Positions 35,853-44,060 of a stretch of 64,000 nucleotides of DNA are shown here, one piece after another. The position numbers were made by a program, and so were the translations under genes. The stretch is from positions 62,001 through 126,000 of the forward strand of contig NZ_JAFFQC010000008.1 in assembly GCF_016918545.1 (NCBI RefSeq), read 5' to 3'. The notes under the pieces were generated by a model. That model saw nothing but the letters and a program-made list of their open reading frames with translations. It was not told the origin of the DNA and ran no database searches. Origin of the DNA: Desulfobulbus alkaliphilus (GTDB taxonomy: Bacteria > Desulfobacterota > Desulfobulbia > Desulfobulbales > Desulfobulbaceae). Each line of letters opens with the position of its first letter. Positions within the stretch are counted from its first letter, which is position 1.

Positions 35853-36635
35853 ATGCGCGAGTACCAGGAAAATTCCGTTGTCCAGGCGATCGATCGCTTA
35901 TCCGACTCCTTTCATCGCCTGACCCTTTTTGCCCCACGGATAGCAGCTGCCGCCCGTCCCGGTCAGTTCGTGATGGCATCCTGTGGAACCACCCTTGATC
36001 CGTTGCTGCGGCGGCCTTTTTCGATCCATCAAGCCTTTGCTGATGGCGCCCTGGAGCTTCTGGTCAAGGTCATCGGCCGCGGAACCAGTTACCTGTCCAC
36101 TCTTCGTCCCGGTGCTGAGCTGTCCCTCATCGGTCCCCTTGGCCGTGGATTTCACCTGACCACTCACGGCCCGGTCACCCTTGTTGGTGGCGGTATCGGT
36201 ATAGCCCCTCTATTATTTCTCGCCAGCCATTTGCCAACCGATTCCAAGATATCCACCTGTACCGTGTTGCTCGGGTCCCGGACCAATACGGATCTCCTTG
36301 TCCTGACTGAAGAATTCAAACAACTTGGCTGCCAGGTCCGTACGGCCACTGATGACGGCAGCCTCGGCCACCATGGATTTGTCAGCGAACTCCTGCCCGC
36401 TGCTCTTCCCGGAGCGCACATGGTTTTCACCTGCGGTCCCCATGCGATGATGACCACCGTTGCCCGCCTGTGCCTTGACGCCGGCATACGCTGCGAAGCC
36501 TCGCTCGAGGCTCACATGGCTTGCGGCCTCGGCGCCTGCCTGGGCTGCACTATTCATGGTGCCGGAAACACCTACCGTCATGTCTGCAAACACGGCCCGG
36601 TTTTCGATGCCACGGAGGTCGCATGGACACCTTGA
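35853..36635 (+). CDS. pyrK: Dihydroorotate dehydrogenase electron-transfer subunit
   Basis: 260 residues. An FAD-binding ferredoxin-reductase-type domain (LRRPFSIHQAF, then GPLGRGFHL) and a NAD-binding domain with GGGIGIAPLLFLA are followed by a C-terminal 2Fe-2S motif CGLGACLGCTIH with a final Cys in YRHVCKHGP. PyrK pairs with PyrD type 1B so that orotate synthesis can use NAD. It overlaps pyrD by 13 bases. This is the first gene of the run pyrK-pyrD-aroD-aroE-aroA. Confidence 0.93.
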   Translation: MREYQENSVVQAIDRLSDSFHRLTLFAPRIAAAARPGQFVMASCGTTLDPLLRRPFSIHQAFADGALELLVKVIGRGTSYLSTLRPGAELSLIGPLGRGFHLTTHGPVTLVGGGIGIAPLLFLASHLPTDSKISTCTVLLGSRTNTDLLVLTEEFKQLGCQVRTATDDGSLGHHGFVSELLPAALPGAHMVFTCGPHAMMTTVARLCLDAGIRCEASLEAHMACGLGACLGCTIHGAGNTYRHVCKHGPVFDATEVAWTP

Positions 36636-37564
36636 CCACTGCCGTACCTCCGGAAATGAAGATCTCGCTTGGCCCTTTGCACCTGGCCAATCCGGTGATG
36701 ACCGCCTCCGGAACCTTCGGGTATGGTGCCGAGTTTTCCAACCTGGTCGACTTGCAGCGTCTGGGCGCCTTGGTAGTCAAGGGGATCTCTCTTGAGCCTC
36801 GACCTGGTAACCCACCGCCGCGGGTCGTCGAGACCGCCTGCGGCATGCTCAATGCCATCGGTCTGGAAAATGTCGGCCTGGATCGCTTTATTCACCAAAA
36901 AATGCCGTTTTTGCGCACCTGCGGTAGCCGAATCATTGTCAACATCCTTGGTGACTCCATTGACGAATACGCCATTCTTGCGGAAAAATTAACCCTGGTC
37001 ACTGGTGTCGATGGTCTGGAGGTCAATATCTCCTGTCCCAATGTCAAGAAAGGCGGAGTTGCCTTTGGCACGGTTCCGGAGATGGCCGCCGCTGTGACTC
37101 GGGCGGTGAAGAACGCCACCGACCTTCCTGTCATCATCAAGTTGTCTCCCAACGTCACTGACATCGCCGCCATGGCCAAGGCCGTTGATGAAAGCGGTGC
37201 TGATGCAGTTTCCCTGATCAATACCCTGATCGGCATGGCCATCGATATCCACAGCCAAAAACCAAAACTGGCCAATATAATCGGCGGTCTTTCAGGCCCA
37301 GCCATCAAACCTGTTGCCCTGCGCATGGTCTGGCAGGTTGCTCGGACGGTATCGATTCCAGTTGTCGGAATCGGCGGGATTGGTACCGCTGAAGACGCCA
37401 TTGAGTTTCTCCTTGCCGGGGCCTCGGCAGTGCAGATCGGGACAGCCAACTTTTACAACCCGGCAGCAGCGGAACAGATACTCACCGGGATCGAAGCCTA
37501 CCTCAGCCGGCAGGGGGCTTCGTCGATTCATGACATCATCGGCTCCCTGCGGACGACCATCTAA
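36623..37564 (+). CDS. pyrD: Dihydroorotate dehydrogenase type 1B, catalytic subunit
   Basis: 313 residues. FMN-binding barrel with ANPVMTASGTFGYG at the start, the catalytic Cys in VNISCPNVKKGG (type 1B uses Cys, not Ser), and VVGIGGIGTAEDA near the phosphate site. It converts dihydroorotate to orotate in pyrimidine synthesis together with PyrK. The start at 36623 follows GGAGG but with short spacing; an in-frame ATG at 36656 is an alternative. It ends in an ATGA-type overlap with aroD (shared base 37564). Confidence 0.94.
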   Translation: MDTLTTAVPPEMKISLGPLHLANPVMTASGTFGYGAEFSNLVDLQRLGALVVKGISLEPRPGNPPPRVVETACGMLNAIGLENVGLDRFIHQKMPFLRTCGSRIIVNILGDSIDEYAILAEKLTLVTGVDGLEVNISCPNVKKGGVAFGTVPEMAAAVTRAVKNATDLPVIIKLSPNVTDIAAMAKAVDESGADAVSLINTLIGMAIDIHSQKPKLANIIGGLSGPAIKPVALRMVWQVARTVSIPVVGIGGIGTAEDAIEFLLAGASAVQIGTANFYNPAAAEQILTGIEAYLSRQGASSIHDIIGSLRTTI

Positions 37565-38256
37565 TGACACAGCGTGGTCGACTCTGCGTTTCTGTTGCCG
37601 CACCCGACGCTGGTAGTGTGCTGGCGGCAGTCATGCCGGCGGTGCACCTGGTGGATGTCGTCGAAATCCGTCTAGATGCCATGAAGGATCCTCACATAGC
37701 TCAATGTATTGCCGATCTGCCCTGCCCGGTGCTGGTCACCAACCGGCCACAGTGGGAGGGGGGACTGTTCATGGGCAGTGAGGAGGAGCGGATACACATC
37801 CTTTGTCAGGCAATCCAGGCCGGTGCCCGATATGTGGACGTCGAACTGGGTGCTCGCCAGGATTTGCGTCGCAAGGTGCAGGAAACAGCTCGGCACAACG
37901 AGGCCGAAGTCATCTTGTCCAGTCACGATTACCTTGCTACCCCCCCATCGGCCAGACTCAAGGAAATCCTTGCCGAGATGATCACTGCCAAAGCCGACAT
38001 CGGTAAAATCGTCACTACCGCGACAACCGCGGCGGACGTGCTTCGCATCCTGGCGCTGCATGAAAATGCGGCAGCCGCGCACTTCCCTCTCTGCGCCTTT
38101 ACCATGGGTGAGGCAGGGCGAATCAGCCGACTGGCAACCCTCTATCTGGGCGGGTTCATGACCTATGCCGCCATTGACCAACAGCAGGTAACGGCCCCCG
38201 GGCAGATCTCCATTGCTGATCTGCATACCCTGTGCACTTTGCTCGAGGCTGAATAA
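37564..38256 (+). CDS. aroD: 3-dehydroquinate dehydratase, type I
   Basis: 230 residues of the class I barrel. EIRLDAM gives the substrate-binding EXR motif, SSHDY the His of the catalytic pair, and GKIVTTATTAAD the Schiff-base lysine. It dehydrates 3-dehydroquinate in the shikimate pathway. Start and stop overlap pyrD and aroE by single-base TAATG junctions, so translation is probably coupled. Confidence 0.93.
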   Translation: MTQRGRLCVSVAAPDAGSVLAAVMPAVHLVDVVEIRLDAMKDPHIAQCIADLPCPVLVTNRPQWEGGLFMGSEEERIHILCQAIQAGARYVDVELGARQDLRRKVQETARHNEAEVILSSHDYLATPPSARLKEILAEMITAKADIGKIVTTATTAADVLRILALHENAAAAHFPLCAFTMGEAGRISRLATLYLGGFMTYAAIDQQQVTAPGQISIADLHTLCTLLEAE

Positions 38257-39110
38257 TGATCAACGGCACAACCCGCTTGTTCGGCATCATCGGCAACCCG
38301 GTTGCCCACTCCCTCAGTCCGATTATGCACAATGCCGCCTTCAAAACCCTGGGGTTGAACGCTGTCTACCTGCCCATGCAGCCGAAGAATCTGGATGAAG
38401 GGTATCGGGGTCTGCGTGCCCTGGGATTTGTCGGCGTGTCGGTCACTGTCCCCTTCAAGGTTGCCATCATGCCGCTGCTGGACCAGATCGACCCGGTGGC
38501 CCGCAAAATCGGTGCAGTCAACACCCTATTGTTTCACCAAGATGCCCATGGATCAACCCTGTGCACGGGCTCCAATACCGACTGGATCGGTTCTAATCGC
38601 GCCTTAGAGACAGAGATTGACCTGTCCGGCAGCACGGTGCTGATTCTTGGTGCCGGTGGTGCCGCCAGGGCGATAGGGTTTGGCCTTGTCGAGGCCGGAG
38701 CGACCATCCTGGTGCACAACCGCACCGAAACCAAGGGCCGAAAACTTGCCGCCCAGCTCGGCGCTACCAGCGTCCCGGACCAGCAACTCGCCGACATTCG
38801 GGCTGATGTCCTGATCAACACTACCTCGGTGGGCATGTCCCCAAATCACCAGGCACTGCCGATCAACCCGAAGCTGCTGTCTCATTTTTCCGTGGTCATG
38901 GATATTGTCTATGCACCTCTGGAGACCGCCCTGCTGCGGGAGGCTGCCGCCTGTGGCTGCAGAACTGTTGACGGTCTCCAGATGCTGCTGCATCAGGGAA
39001 CCGCTCAGTGCAGTCTGTGGACCGGCCAGGAAGCACCGCTGGCCGTGATGCGGCAAGCCCTGCTGTTGGAACTTTCGTCCCGCGGCACTGCCCCGGCACC
39101 AGGCACCTAA
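38256..39110 (+). CDS. aroE: Shikimate dehydrogenase
   Basis: 284 residues. Shikimate-binding N-domain with GNPVAHSLSPIMHNAAF and the catalytic Lys in VTVPFKVAIM; the Rossmann domain has ILGAGGAARAIGFGL and the NADP-favouring NRTETKGRKL loop. It makes shikimate from 3-dehydroshikimate. Overlaps aroD at its start by one base; aroA begins 28 bases after it. Confidence 0.95.
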   Translation: MINGTTRLFGIIGNPVAHSLSPIMHNAAFKTLGLNAVYLPMQPKNLDEGYRGLRALGFVGVSVTVPFKVAIMPLLDQIDPVARKIGAVNTLLFHQDAHGSTLCTGSNTDWIGSNRALETEIDLSGSTVLILGAGGAARAIGFGLVEAGATILVHNRTETKGRKLAAQLGATSVPDQQLADIRADVLINTTSVGMSPNHQALPINPKLLSHFSVVMDIVYAPLETALLREAAACGCRTVDGLQMLLHQGTAQCSLWTGQEAPLAVMRQALLLELSSRGTAPAPGT

Positions 39111-39137
39111 TCCTCTCCCGCCCCTTGAGCAATTGCC

Positions 39138-40415
39138 ATGAAAACCATAACCCCTGTCGGACCCATCGACACCACCATCAAAGTTCCCGGTTCAAAAAGC
39201 CTCACCCAGCGCGCCCTTATCGCCGCCGCCCTGGCGGAGGGGACTTCGCACCTCATCGGTCCCCTGGCCAGTGAAGACACCCGCTTCACTATGGAGGCGC
39301 TCCGGCTTATGGGTGTTGTCTGCGATGACAGCGACCCTGAGCGCTGGCAGGTGCAGGGAACCGGCGGTCTGATCAGTACACCTCGCCGTGATATCTTTCT
39401 CGGTAATAATGGCACAGCGACCCGTTTTCTGACCTCGGTGGCCACCCTCGGCCAGGGCCGATTCCACATCACCGGCAGTGAGCGGATGGCGGAACGGCCC
39501 ATCCTGCCGTTGATGGAGGCCCTGCGTGGCTGGGGTGTCGAGATCGACAGCGACACCGGCAACGGATGTCCGCCGCTGACCATCAACGCCAACGGCCTTG
39601 GTGGCGGCGCCACGGTTCTTCCCGAGGGCAAGTCAAGTCAGTACCTCTCCTCACTCCTCCTGGTTGCTCCCTATGCGGCAAATCCGGCGGCACTCGAAGT
39701 CCGGGGTGAAATCCTCTCCCGTCCTTATGTGGAAATGACCCTGGCGGTGATGGCTGATTTCGGCATCCGCGTTGAAGCCGCGCCGACACTGGATTTTTTC
39801 AGGATCCCGCAGGGGCGGTATCAGGCCAGAAGATACTCGATTGAGGGTGATGCCTCCGGGGCCTCCTACTTCTGGGCAGCAGCCGCCATCACCGGCGGCA
39901 GGGTAACGGTTACCAACATCCCCCTCCCTTCCCTGCAGGGAGATACCGGACTGCTGCCCTATCTGGGGCGCATGGGCTGCTGGATCGATCTTGATGATGC
40001 CGGCGGCATTACCCTCACCGGCACAGACCACCTGCAGGCGATTGAGGTGGACATGGGGGACATGCCCGATGTCGCCCCGACTCTGGCCGTGGTTGCCGCT
40101 TTTGCCGAGGGCACCACGGTGATCAACAATATCGCTCACCTGCGGATCAAGGAATGCGACCGTCTGTCAGCGGTGGTCACGGAACTGCGCAAACTCGGCG
40201 CCAACGTCGAAGAGGGGCCGGATCGAATGATCATCCATGGAAAAAAAGGCGGCGCCAACCTGCACGGCGCCACCATCACCACCTACAATGACCACCGTAT
40301 AGCCATGTGCTTTGCCGTCGCCGGTCTGCGCATTCCCGGGGTGCGGATTACCGGCGAAGAATGTGTGGACAAATCCTTCCCCGATTTCTGGGAACGTTTC
40401 TCCTCTCTGGCCTGA
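39138..40415 (+). CDS. aroA: 3-phosphoshikimate 1-carboxyvinyltransferase (EPSP synthase)
   Basis: 425 residues, full length. Landmarks: PGSKSLTQRALIAAALAEG at the N-terminus, LGNNGTATRFLT (the PEP-binding loop normally written LGNAGTA), IEGDASGASYFWAAAAITGG, RIKECDRLSAV and YNDHRIAMCFAVAGL. It joins PEP to shikimate 3-phosphate. Asn replaces Ala in the LGNAGTA loop, a position tied to glyphosate response in other enzymes; the effect here is unknown. Last gene of the pyr-aro run and convergent with the permease gene. Confidence 0.95.
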   Translation: MKTITPVGPIDTTIKVPGSKSLTQRALIAAALAEGTSHLIGPLASEDTRFTMEALRLMGVVCDDSDPERWQVQGTGGLISTPRRDIFLGNNGTATRFLTSVATLGQGRFHITGSERMAERPILPLMEALRGWGVEIDSDTGNGCPPLTINANGLGGGATVLPEGKSSQYLSSLLLVAPYAANPAALEVRGEILSRPYVEMTLAVMADFGIRVEAAPTLDFFRIPQGRYQARRYSIEGDASGASYFWAAAAITGGRVTVTNIPLPSLQGDTGLLPYLGRMGCWIDLDDAGGITLTGTDHLQAIEVDMGDMPDVAPTLAVVAAFAEGTTVINNIAHLRIKECDRLSAVVTELRKLGANVEEGPDRMIIHGKKGGANLHGATITTYNDHRIAMCFAVAGLRIPGVRITGEECVDKSFPDFWERFSSLA

Positions 40416-40425
40416 AAGAAACAAT

Positions 40426-41171
40426 TCAGACGGTTCTGGTCCAGCGGCACACACGACGCTCGATAACATCCAGCACCATATAGAAAAAGAACCCAGGGCA
40501 GCCATGGCAACGATTCCCGCATAGAGCCATTCATAGTCCGCCTGCCCCCAGGCGGCCATGATAATAAATCCCAACCCATTAGTGGTGGCAAAGCTCTCCA
40601 CAAAAAAGAGGATAGCCACCGCCGTGCCAATGGAAATACGCAGTGCGGTCAGGATTTTTGGCAGGGTAGCCGGCCAGACAACGTGCCGATAGATCTGTGC
40701 CCTGCTGGCACCCAGAGTCTGCATGGACAGAAAATAGTTACGATGGATCGATTTGGCCGCATCCAGGGTCGTGACCAGGATTTGAAAAAATACGATCAAG
40801 GCAATGAGGATAATTTTGGAAAGATCACCAATGCCAAAGAGAATGATGATCAGGGGGAGAAGAACCACATGGGGAATGGGATAGAGCAGATAGATGTAGG
40901 GTGAGAACCGCCGATCCAGTACAGCTTCCGTTCCGACCAGTAAACCCAGCGGCACCGCGGTTACCAGGGCCAGGCCAATACCAAGGAGAGCACGAAGGGC
41001 GCTGATGCTGATATCTCCGGCCAGCCGACCGTCCTGCATCATGGCCGCCAACAGGGAAAAAACCCGCCAGGGTTCGGGCAGTGCCATGGAATCAAGCAAT
41101 AGGGCCACTGCCTGCCAAACGCCGAGCAGGATTACAGCAAAATAAAACCCGAACAAGCGTCCCGCTGTCAC
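40426..41171 (-). CDS. ABC transporter permease (SsuC/TauC type), frameshifted and orphan
   Basis: A binding-protein-dependent permease with about six spans and the EAA loop (QTLGASRAQIYRHVVWPATLP). Two anomalies. First, the GTG start at 41171 and residues 1-14 (MTAGRLFGFYFAVI) coincide with the end of a MITE copy. Second, the C-terminus is broken: in frame the protein continues to 40167, antisense to aroA, with un-permease-like sequence. Adding one base to the A/T run at 40484-40488 restores a typical ending FFYMVLDVIERRVCRW and a stop at 40426, eleven bases from aroA. No ATPase or binding protein is adjacent, so it is probably non-functional or a relic. Confidence 0.75.
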
Positions 41172-41180
41172 GAATCCAGG
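41129..41180 (+). repeat. MITE right end inside the permease 5' region
   Basis: GGATTACAGCAAAATAAAAC and the bases to 41180 (ending GTCACGAATCCAGG) align with the last ~52 bases of the element. The rest of this copy is missing; the permease continues on the other side. Confidence 0.75.
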
Positions 41181-41282
41181 TCTTGTTTTGGATGAATTTT
41201 GTCCAGGTCCAGCAGACGCGCGACAGCTTTGTGCACAATTCTGCCGTCACCTGAGGCTCGGACGAACATCCACGGATTCAGT
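41181..41282 (-). repeat. Highly degenerate MITE remnant
   Basis: TCTTGTTTTGGATGAATTTTG just after 41180 and CGGACGAACATCCACGGATTCAG at 41260-41282 resemble the two ends of an inverse-orientation copy, with an unrelated or heavily mutated centre. Confidence 0.45.
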
Positions 41283-41287
41283 CTCTC

Positions 41288-42196
41288 TCAATTCCGCCCT
41301 GGAATATAGCGGTATGCTCCCATGCGGTCAACCGTATGCGATAACCGGCGCCCGAGGAGATGCTCGAGATGAGCGACAGCCCGACGGAGACGATGTCCAT
41401 CAATAGCGATGCTGTACCCCCTTTGCTGAAGAAGAAACACCGCATCCTCGGTGGCAACATTACCGCCGCTGCCCTGAATGAAAGGGCAACCGCCCAGACC
41501 TCCCAGCACCGTGTCAAAGAGACGCACCCCGCCTGCCAGCCCGGCGGTCATGTTGGCCAGCCCCTGATCCCGGGCCCCGTGGAGATGGAGGGAGAGGACA
41601 GCAGCCGGAACCAACCGTCGTATCCGGGTAACAAGTGACTCCACCTGATCTGGTCCGGCCGCGCCGGCGGTATCGGCCAGATTGACTTCCATGGCTCCGG
41701 CCGCCGTCATATGTTCCACCGCCCTGACCACCATCGCCTCGGAAACCTCCTCTTCATTGCCACAGCCAAAAGCGCACTGCACTCCGGCCCGGACAGAGAG
41801 CCCGGCCGCGGTGGCCGCGGCTATCAGATCAGTCATCACTTCCAGAGCCCTTGCTGCCGGCAGGCCTGCATTACTCCGGCTATGGCTGTCTGCAACCGAG
41901 ACCGACATGCTTACATGGGTGAGGCCGCAGCGAAGGGCACGCTCCAATCCTTTTCTGTTGAGCACCAGCGCTGTACAGACCACCGCCGGATATTCCCGCT
42001 GCACCATTATGGCCAGGAGATCGGTATCGGCCATCTGCGGTACTCTGCGAGGATCGACAAAGCTGCCGATCTGTAGACGGTTGACCCCGGCCTCGATGAG
42101 CAGACGGGCAAGGTGCAATTTTTCCGTCAGACTGAACAATCTGCCTTCCGCCTGTAAACCATCACGTAAGAGTTCTTCTTCCAACACGACAAACAT
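41288..42196 (-). CDS. HMG-CoA lyase-like DRE-TIM metallolyase
   Basis: 302 residues. The DRE-type motif is EELLRDGLQAE (catalytic Arg), LHLHGARDQGLANM holds the metal-binding HxH, and GGLGGCPFIQGSGGNVATED is the HMG-CoA lyase signature with its Cys and Asn. Enzymes of this family cleave 3-hydroxy-3-methylglutaryl-CoA to acetoacetate and acetyl-CoA or related substrates. The substrate here is inferred only from family. It is divergent from a disrupted small gene and lies next to MITE sequences. GTTGGAAGAAGAACTC is internal; the start at 42196 has no clear ribosome site. Confidence 0.85.
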   Translation of the reverse strand: MFVVLEEELLRDGLQAEGRLFSLTEKLHLARLLIEAGVNRLQIGSFVDPRRVPQMADTDLLAIMVQREYPAVVCTALVLNRKGLERALRCGLTHVSMSVSVADSHSRSNAGLPAARALEVMTDLIAAATAAGLSVRAGVQCAFGCGNEEEVSEAMVVRAVEHMTAAGAMEVNLADTAGAAGPDQVESLVTRIRRLVPAAVLSLHLHGARDQGLANMTAGLAGGVRLFDTVLGGLGGCPFIQGSGGNVATEDAVFLLQQRGYSIAIDGHRLRRAVAHLEHLLGRRLSHTVDRMGAYRYIPGRN

Positions 42197-42283
42197 GCTC
42201 TTCCTGAAAGAGAAGACATTTATGCAGCGCTATCACCACACATTCTCTGGGTCGCCGCTACTTTTGTCGGTGCCCTGAATCAG

Positions 42284-42683
42284 GTGAACTGGCAGGTCAG
42301 TGAACTGGCCCGGCAGTATATGATAGCCACCGGCATGATGAAACCACCCTGAATCCTTGACGGCTGGACTCTTTTTTGGGTATATCTTGCTGTAATTATA
42401 TTATAATTTCTGCAGAATCCTTAAAAAAGTACTTTCACCCGCCGCCCTTCGGGGCGTCCGTCCGCACGCCAACTTTATTGCCCGTAACCGTCCGATAAAG
42501 CTCACTTTAATCGAACGGCCACAGACAATAAAGCTGACGCACGGACGAACGCTCACGGATCCAGGACCACTGCACACCCTGGTTGATTATTCCTCACATA
42601 TCAAAGGGGTCGAATATTTAATCTGTGTCGCCTTTTTCGTGGCCTTTCCCATTTTCTTTAAATATGTTAATGAAGAGAAGTAA
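42284..42683 (+). pseudogene. Small membrane-protein gene split by a MITE
   Basis: Left of the MITE the frame reads VNWQVSELARQYMIATGMMKP and then hits TGA inside the element. Right of it, from 42573, it resumes HTLVDYSSHIKGVEYLICVA, a hydrophobic span, and FFKYVNEEK with a stop at 42681-42683. Removing the 218-bp element plus one ACCAC duplication rejoins the halves in one frame (codons AAA CCA CTG CAC ACC), giving about 58 residues from the GTG at 42284. The frame is open further upstream to 42170 with coding-like sequence but no standard start codon, so the real start is uncertain. I recognise no family. Confidence 0.55.
42348..42565 (-). mobile_element. MITE-like element inserted in a small gene, 5-bp duplication
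   Basis: 218-bp full copy in inverse orientation (CCTGAATCCTTGA left, TCACGGATCCAGG right). The flanks are ACCAC (42343-42347) and ACCAC (42566-42570). It interrupts the reading frame described at 42284-42683. Confidence 0.92.
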
Positions 42684-42728
42684 AGGGTCCCGGTCAAAAA
42701 ATAGTCTGTCCCATAAAGTACCCATCAC

Positions 42729-42753
42729 GGGCCCGATTGTCGCAATCGGGCCC
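42729..42753 (+). terminator. Perfect 11-bp hairpin
   Basis: GGGCCCGATTG (42729-42739), loop TCG, CAATCGGGCCC (42743-42753), followed by ATTATCTTTGT. It is 46 bases after the stop of the disrupted small gene and probably its terminator, although the T-run is poor. Confidence 0.6.
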
Positions 42754-42796
42754 ATTATCTTTGTGCACACGCCTCTTTCGCTTCCCCTGTCAGTTT

Positions 42797-43014
42797 CCTG
42801 AATCCGTGACGGCTGGTCGCTTGTTTTGGACATATCTTATTGTAATCATATTATAATTGTAGCTGAATCCTTGACAATAACTTTCACCAGTCACCCTGCG
42901 GGGCACTCATCCACACGCCATCTTTATTGCCTATGACCGTCCGATAACGTGTAGTTTAATCCAAGGGTCAGAGATAATAAAGCTGAAGCACCGAGGAACG
43001 CTCACGGATCCATG
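42797..43014 (-). mobile_element. Degenerate full-length MITE copy
   Basis: 218 bp, CCTGAATCCGTGA left and TCACGGATCCATG right, inverse orientation, with many substitutions in both hairpins. The flanks AGTTT and AACAG do not match. It is an older copy than the one 230 bases upstream. Together the two occupy most of the 42197-43159 gap. Confidence 0.8.
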
Positions 43015-43159
43015 AACAGGGCTGACGAATGGCTGAGTATTTACCTGTCCAGACAGGTCTCAGCAAAGGCCGCCAACTATCGAAAACAATGTTCTCCACA
43101 CAACCAGGGAACATACCAACAGCCGGTCTGCTGAGATCGGGAAGACTCCGGAGGCATAT

Positions 43160-43993
43160 ATGGAACCGCAACTTTTCATCGACCATGATCTCTGTATCCA
43201 GTGCGGAGCTTGTGTGGACGACTGTCCTTTTCATATCATCGCCCTGAACCCTGAGTATCCAGAACTGTTGCCGCAACGGGTCCATCACTGCATCCATTGT
43301 CAGCACTGCCTGGCAGTCTGCCCCACTGGCGCCTTGTCGATTTTCGGCTGCGACCCCAACCAATCAATGCCCCTGCCGCGGAGTCTTCCCGAACCGCGGC
43401 AAATGACCGCCTTGATCAAGGGACGCCGTTCCGTACGCCACTATCGGCCGGAACCCCTTGAAACCGAGGTGATCGAAACCATGCTGCGCACCGCAGTCAA
43501 TGCCCCCACCGGTAAAAACATTCGCGGGTGCCTGTTCACGGTGATTGAAAATCAGGCCACCATGGCTCAGCTGAGAAGAGAAACACTGGAAGGGCTCCGG
43601 CAGGCAGTGATCGAGAAGAGACTTTCTGAGGGTTTGAGTTATTTCCGCCATGTAGTGTCGGCCTGGGATAACGGCCGGGACATTATTTTCCGGGACGCAC
43701 CCCACCTGCTGATTGTTTCTGTTCCGGCAACGAATTCCACGCCCGATGCGGATATCATCATTACCATGAGTTATTTTGAACTGCTGGCCGCAAGCATGGG
43801 AATCGGCACGCTGTGGAATGCCATGGTGAAATGGGCTTTTTCAGTGATTCCAGATGATATGTATGCCCGCCTGGGGATCCCCGACGATCATATCAAGGGC
43901 TATGCCATGCTGTTCGGTCGTCCTGCGGTCACCTATTATCGCACTGTGCAGCGGGACTCTGCAGCCATCAACCGGGTTCGGCTCGATCCTTAA
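43160..43993 (+). CDS. Ferredoxin-nitroreductase fusion
   Basis: 277 residues. The first ~65 residues hold two 4Fe-4S motifs, [12 protein letters not shown] and [12 protein letters not shown]. The rest is an FMN-dependent nitroreductase domain starting at [14 protein letters not shown], with NAPTGKN and a final GYAMLFGRP. Such fusions in anaerobes accept electrons at the clusters and reduce a flavin-bound substrate; the substrate is unknown. CCGGAGG is ten bases before the ATG. It lies alone between a MITE copy and pfkA. Confidence 0.9.
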   Translation: MEPQLFIDHDLCIQCGACVDDCPFHIIALNPEYPELLPQRVHHCIHCQHCLAVCPTGALSIFGCDPNQSMPLPRSLPEPRQMTALIKGRRSVRHYRPEPLETEVIETMLRTAVNAPTGKNIRGCLFTVIENQATMAQLRRETLEGLRQAVIEKRLSEGLSYFRHVVSAWDNGRDIIFRDAPHLLIVSVPATNSTPDADIIITMSYFELLAASMGIGTLWNAMVKWAFSVIPDDMYARLGIPDDHIKGYAMLFGRPAVTYYRTVQRDSAAINRVRLDP

Positions 43994-44005
43994 AGGGTTG
44001 AGAGC

Positions 44006-44047
44006 TGACACATATCCAAAACAAGATCCAGCCGTCAAGGATTCAGG
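44006..44047 (+). repeat. MITE right-end fragment
   Basis: CATATCCAAAACAAGATCCAGCCGTCAAGGATTCAGG at 44011-44047 in pieces matches the last ~40 bases of the element; the left part is missing. It ends 13 bases before the pfkA start and only just precedes its ribosome site. Confidence 0.7.
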
Positions 44048-44060
44048 TAAAGGAGAAGAC

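Noticed and set aside
40167-40425. The long C-terminal tail of the permease frame
   Set aside because: It is antisense to aroA and unlike any permease; a one-base shift restores the expected end at 40426.
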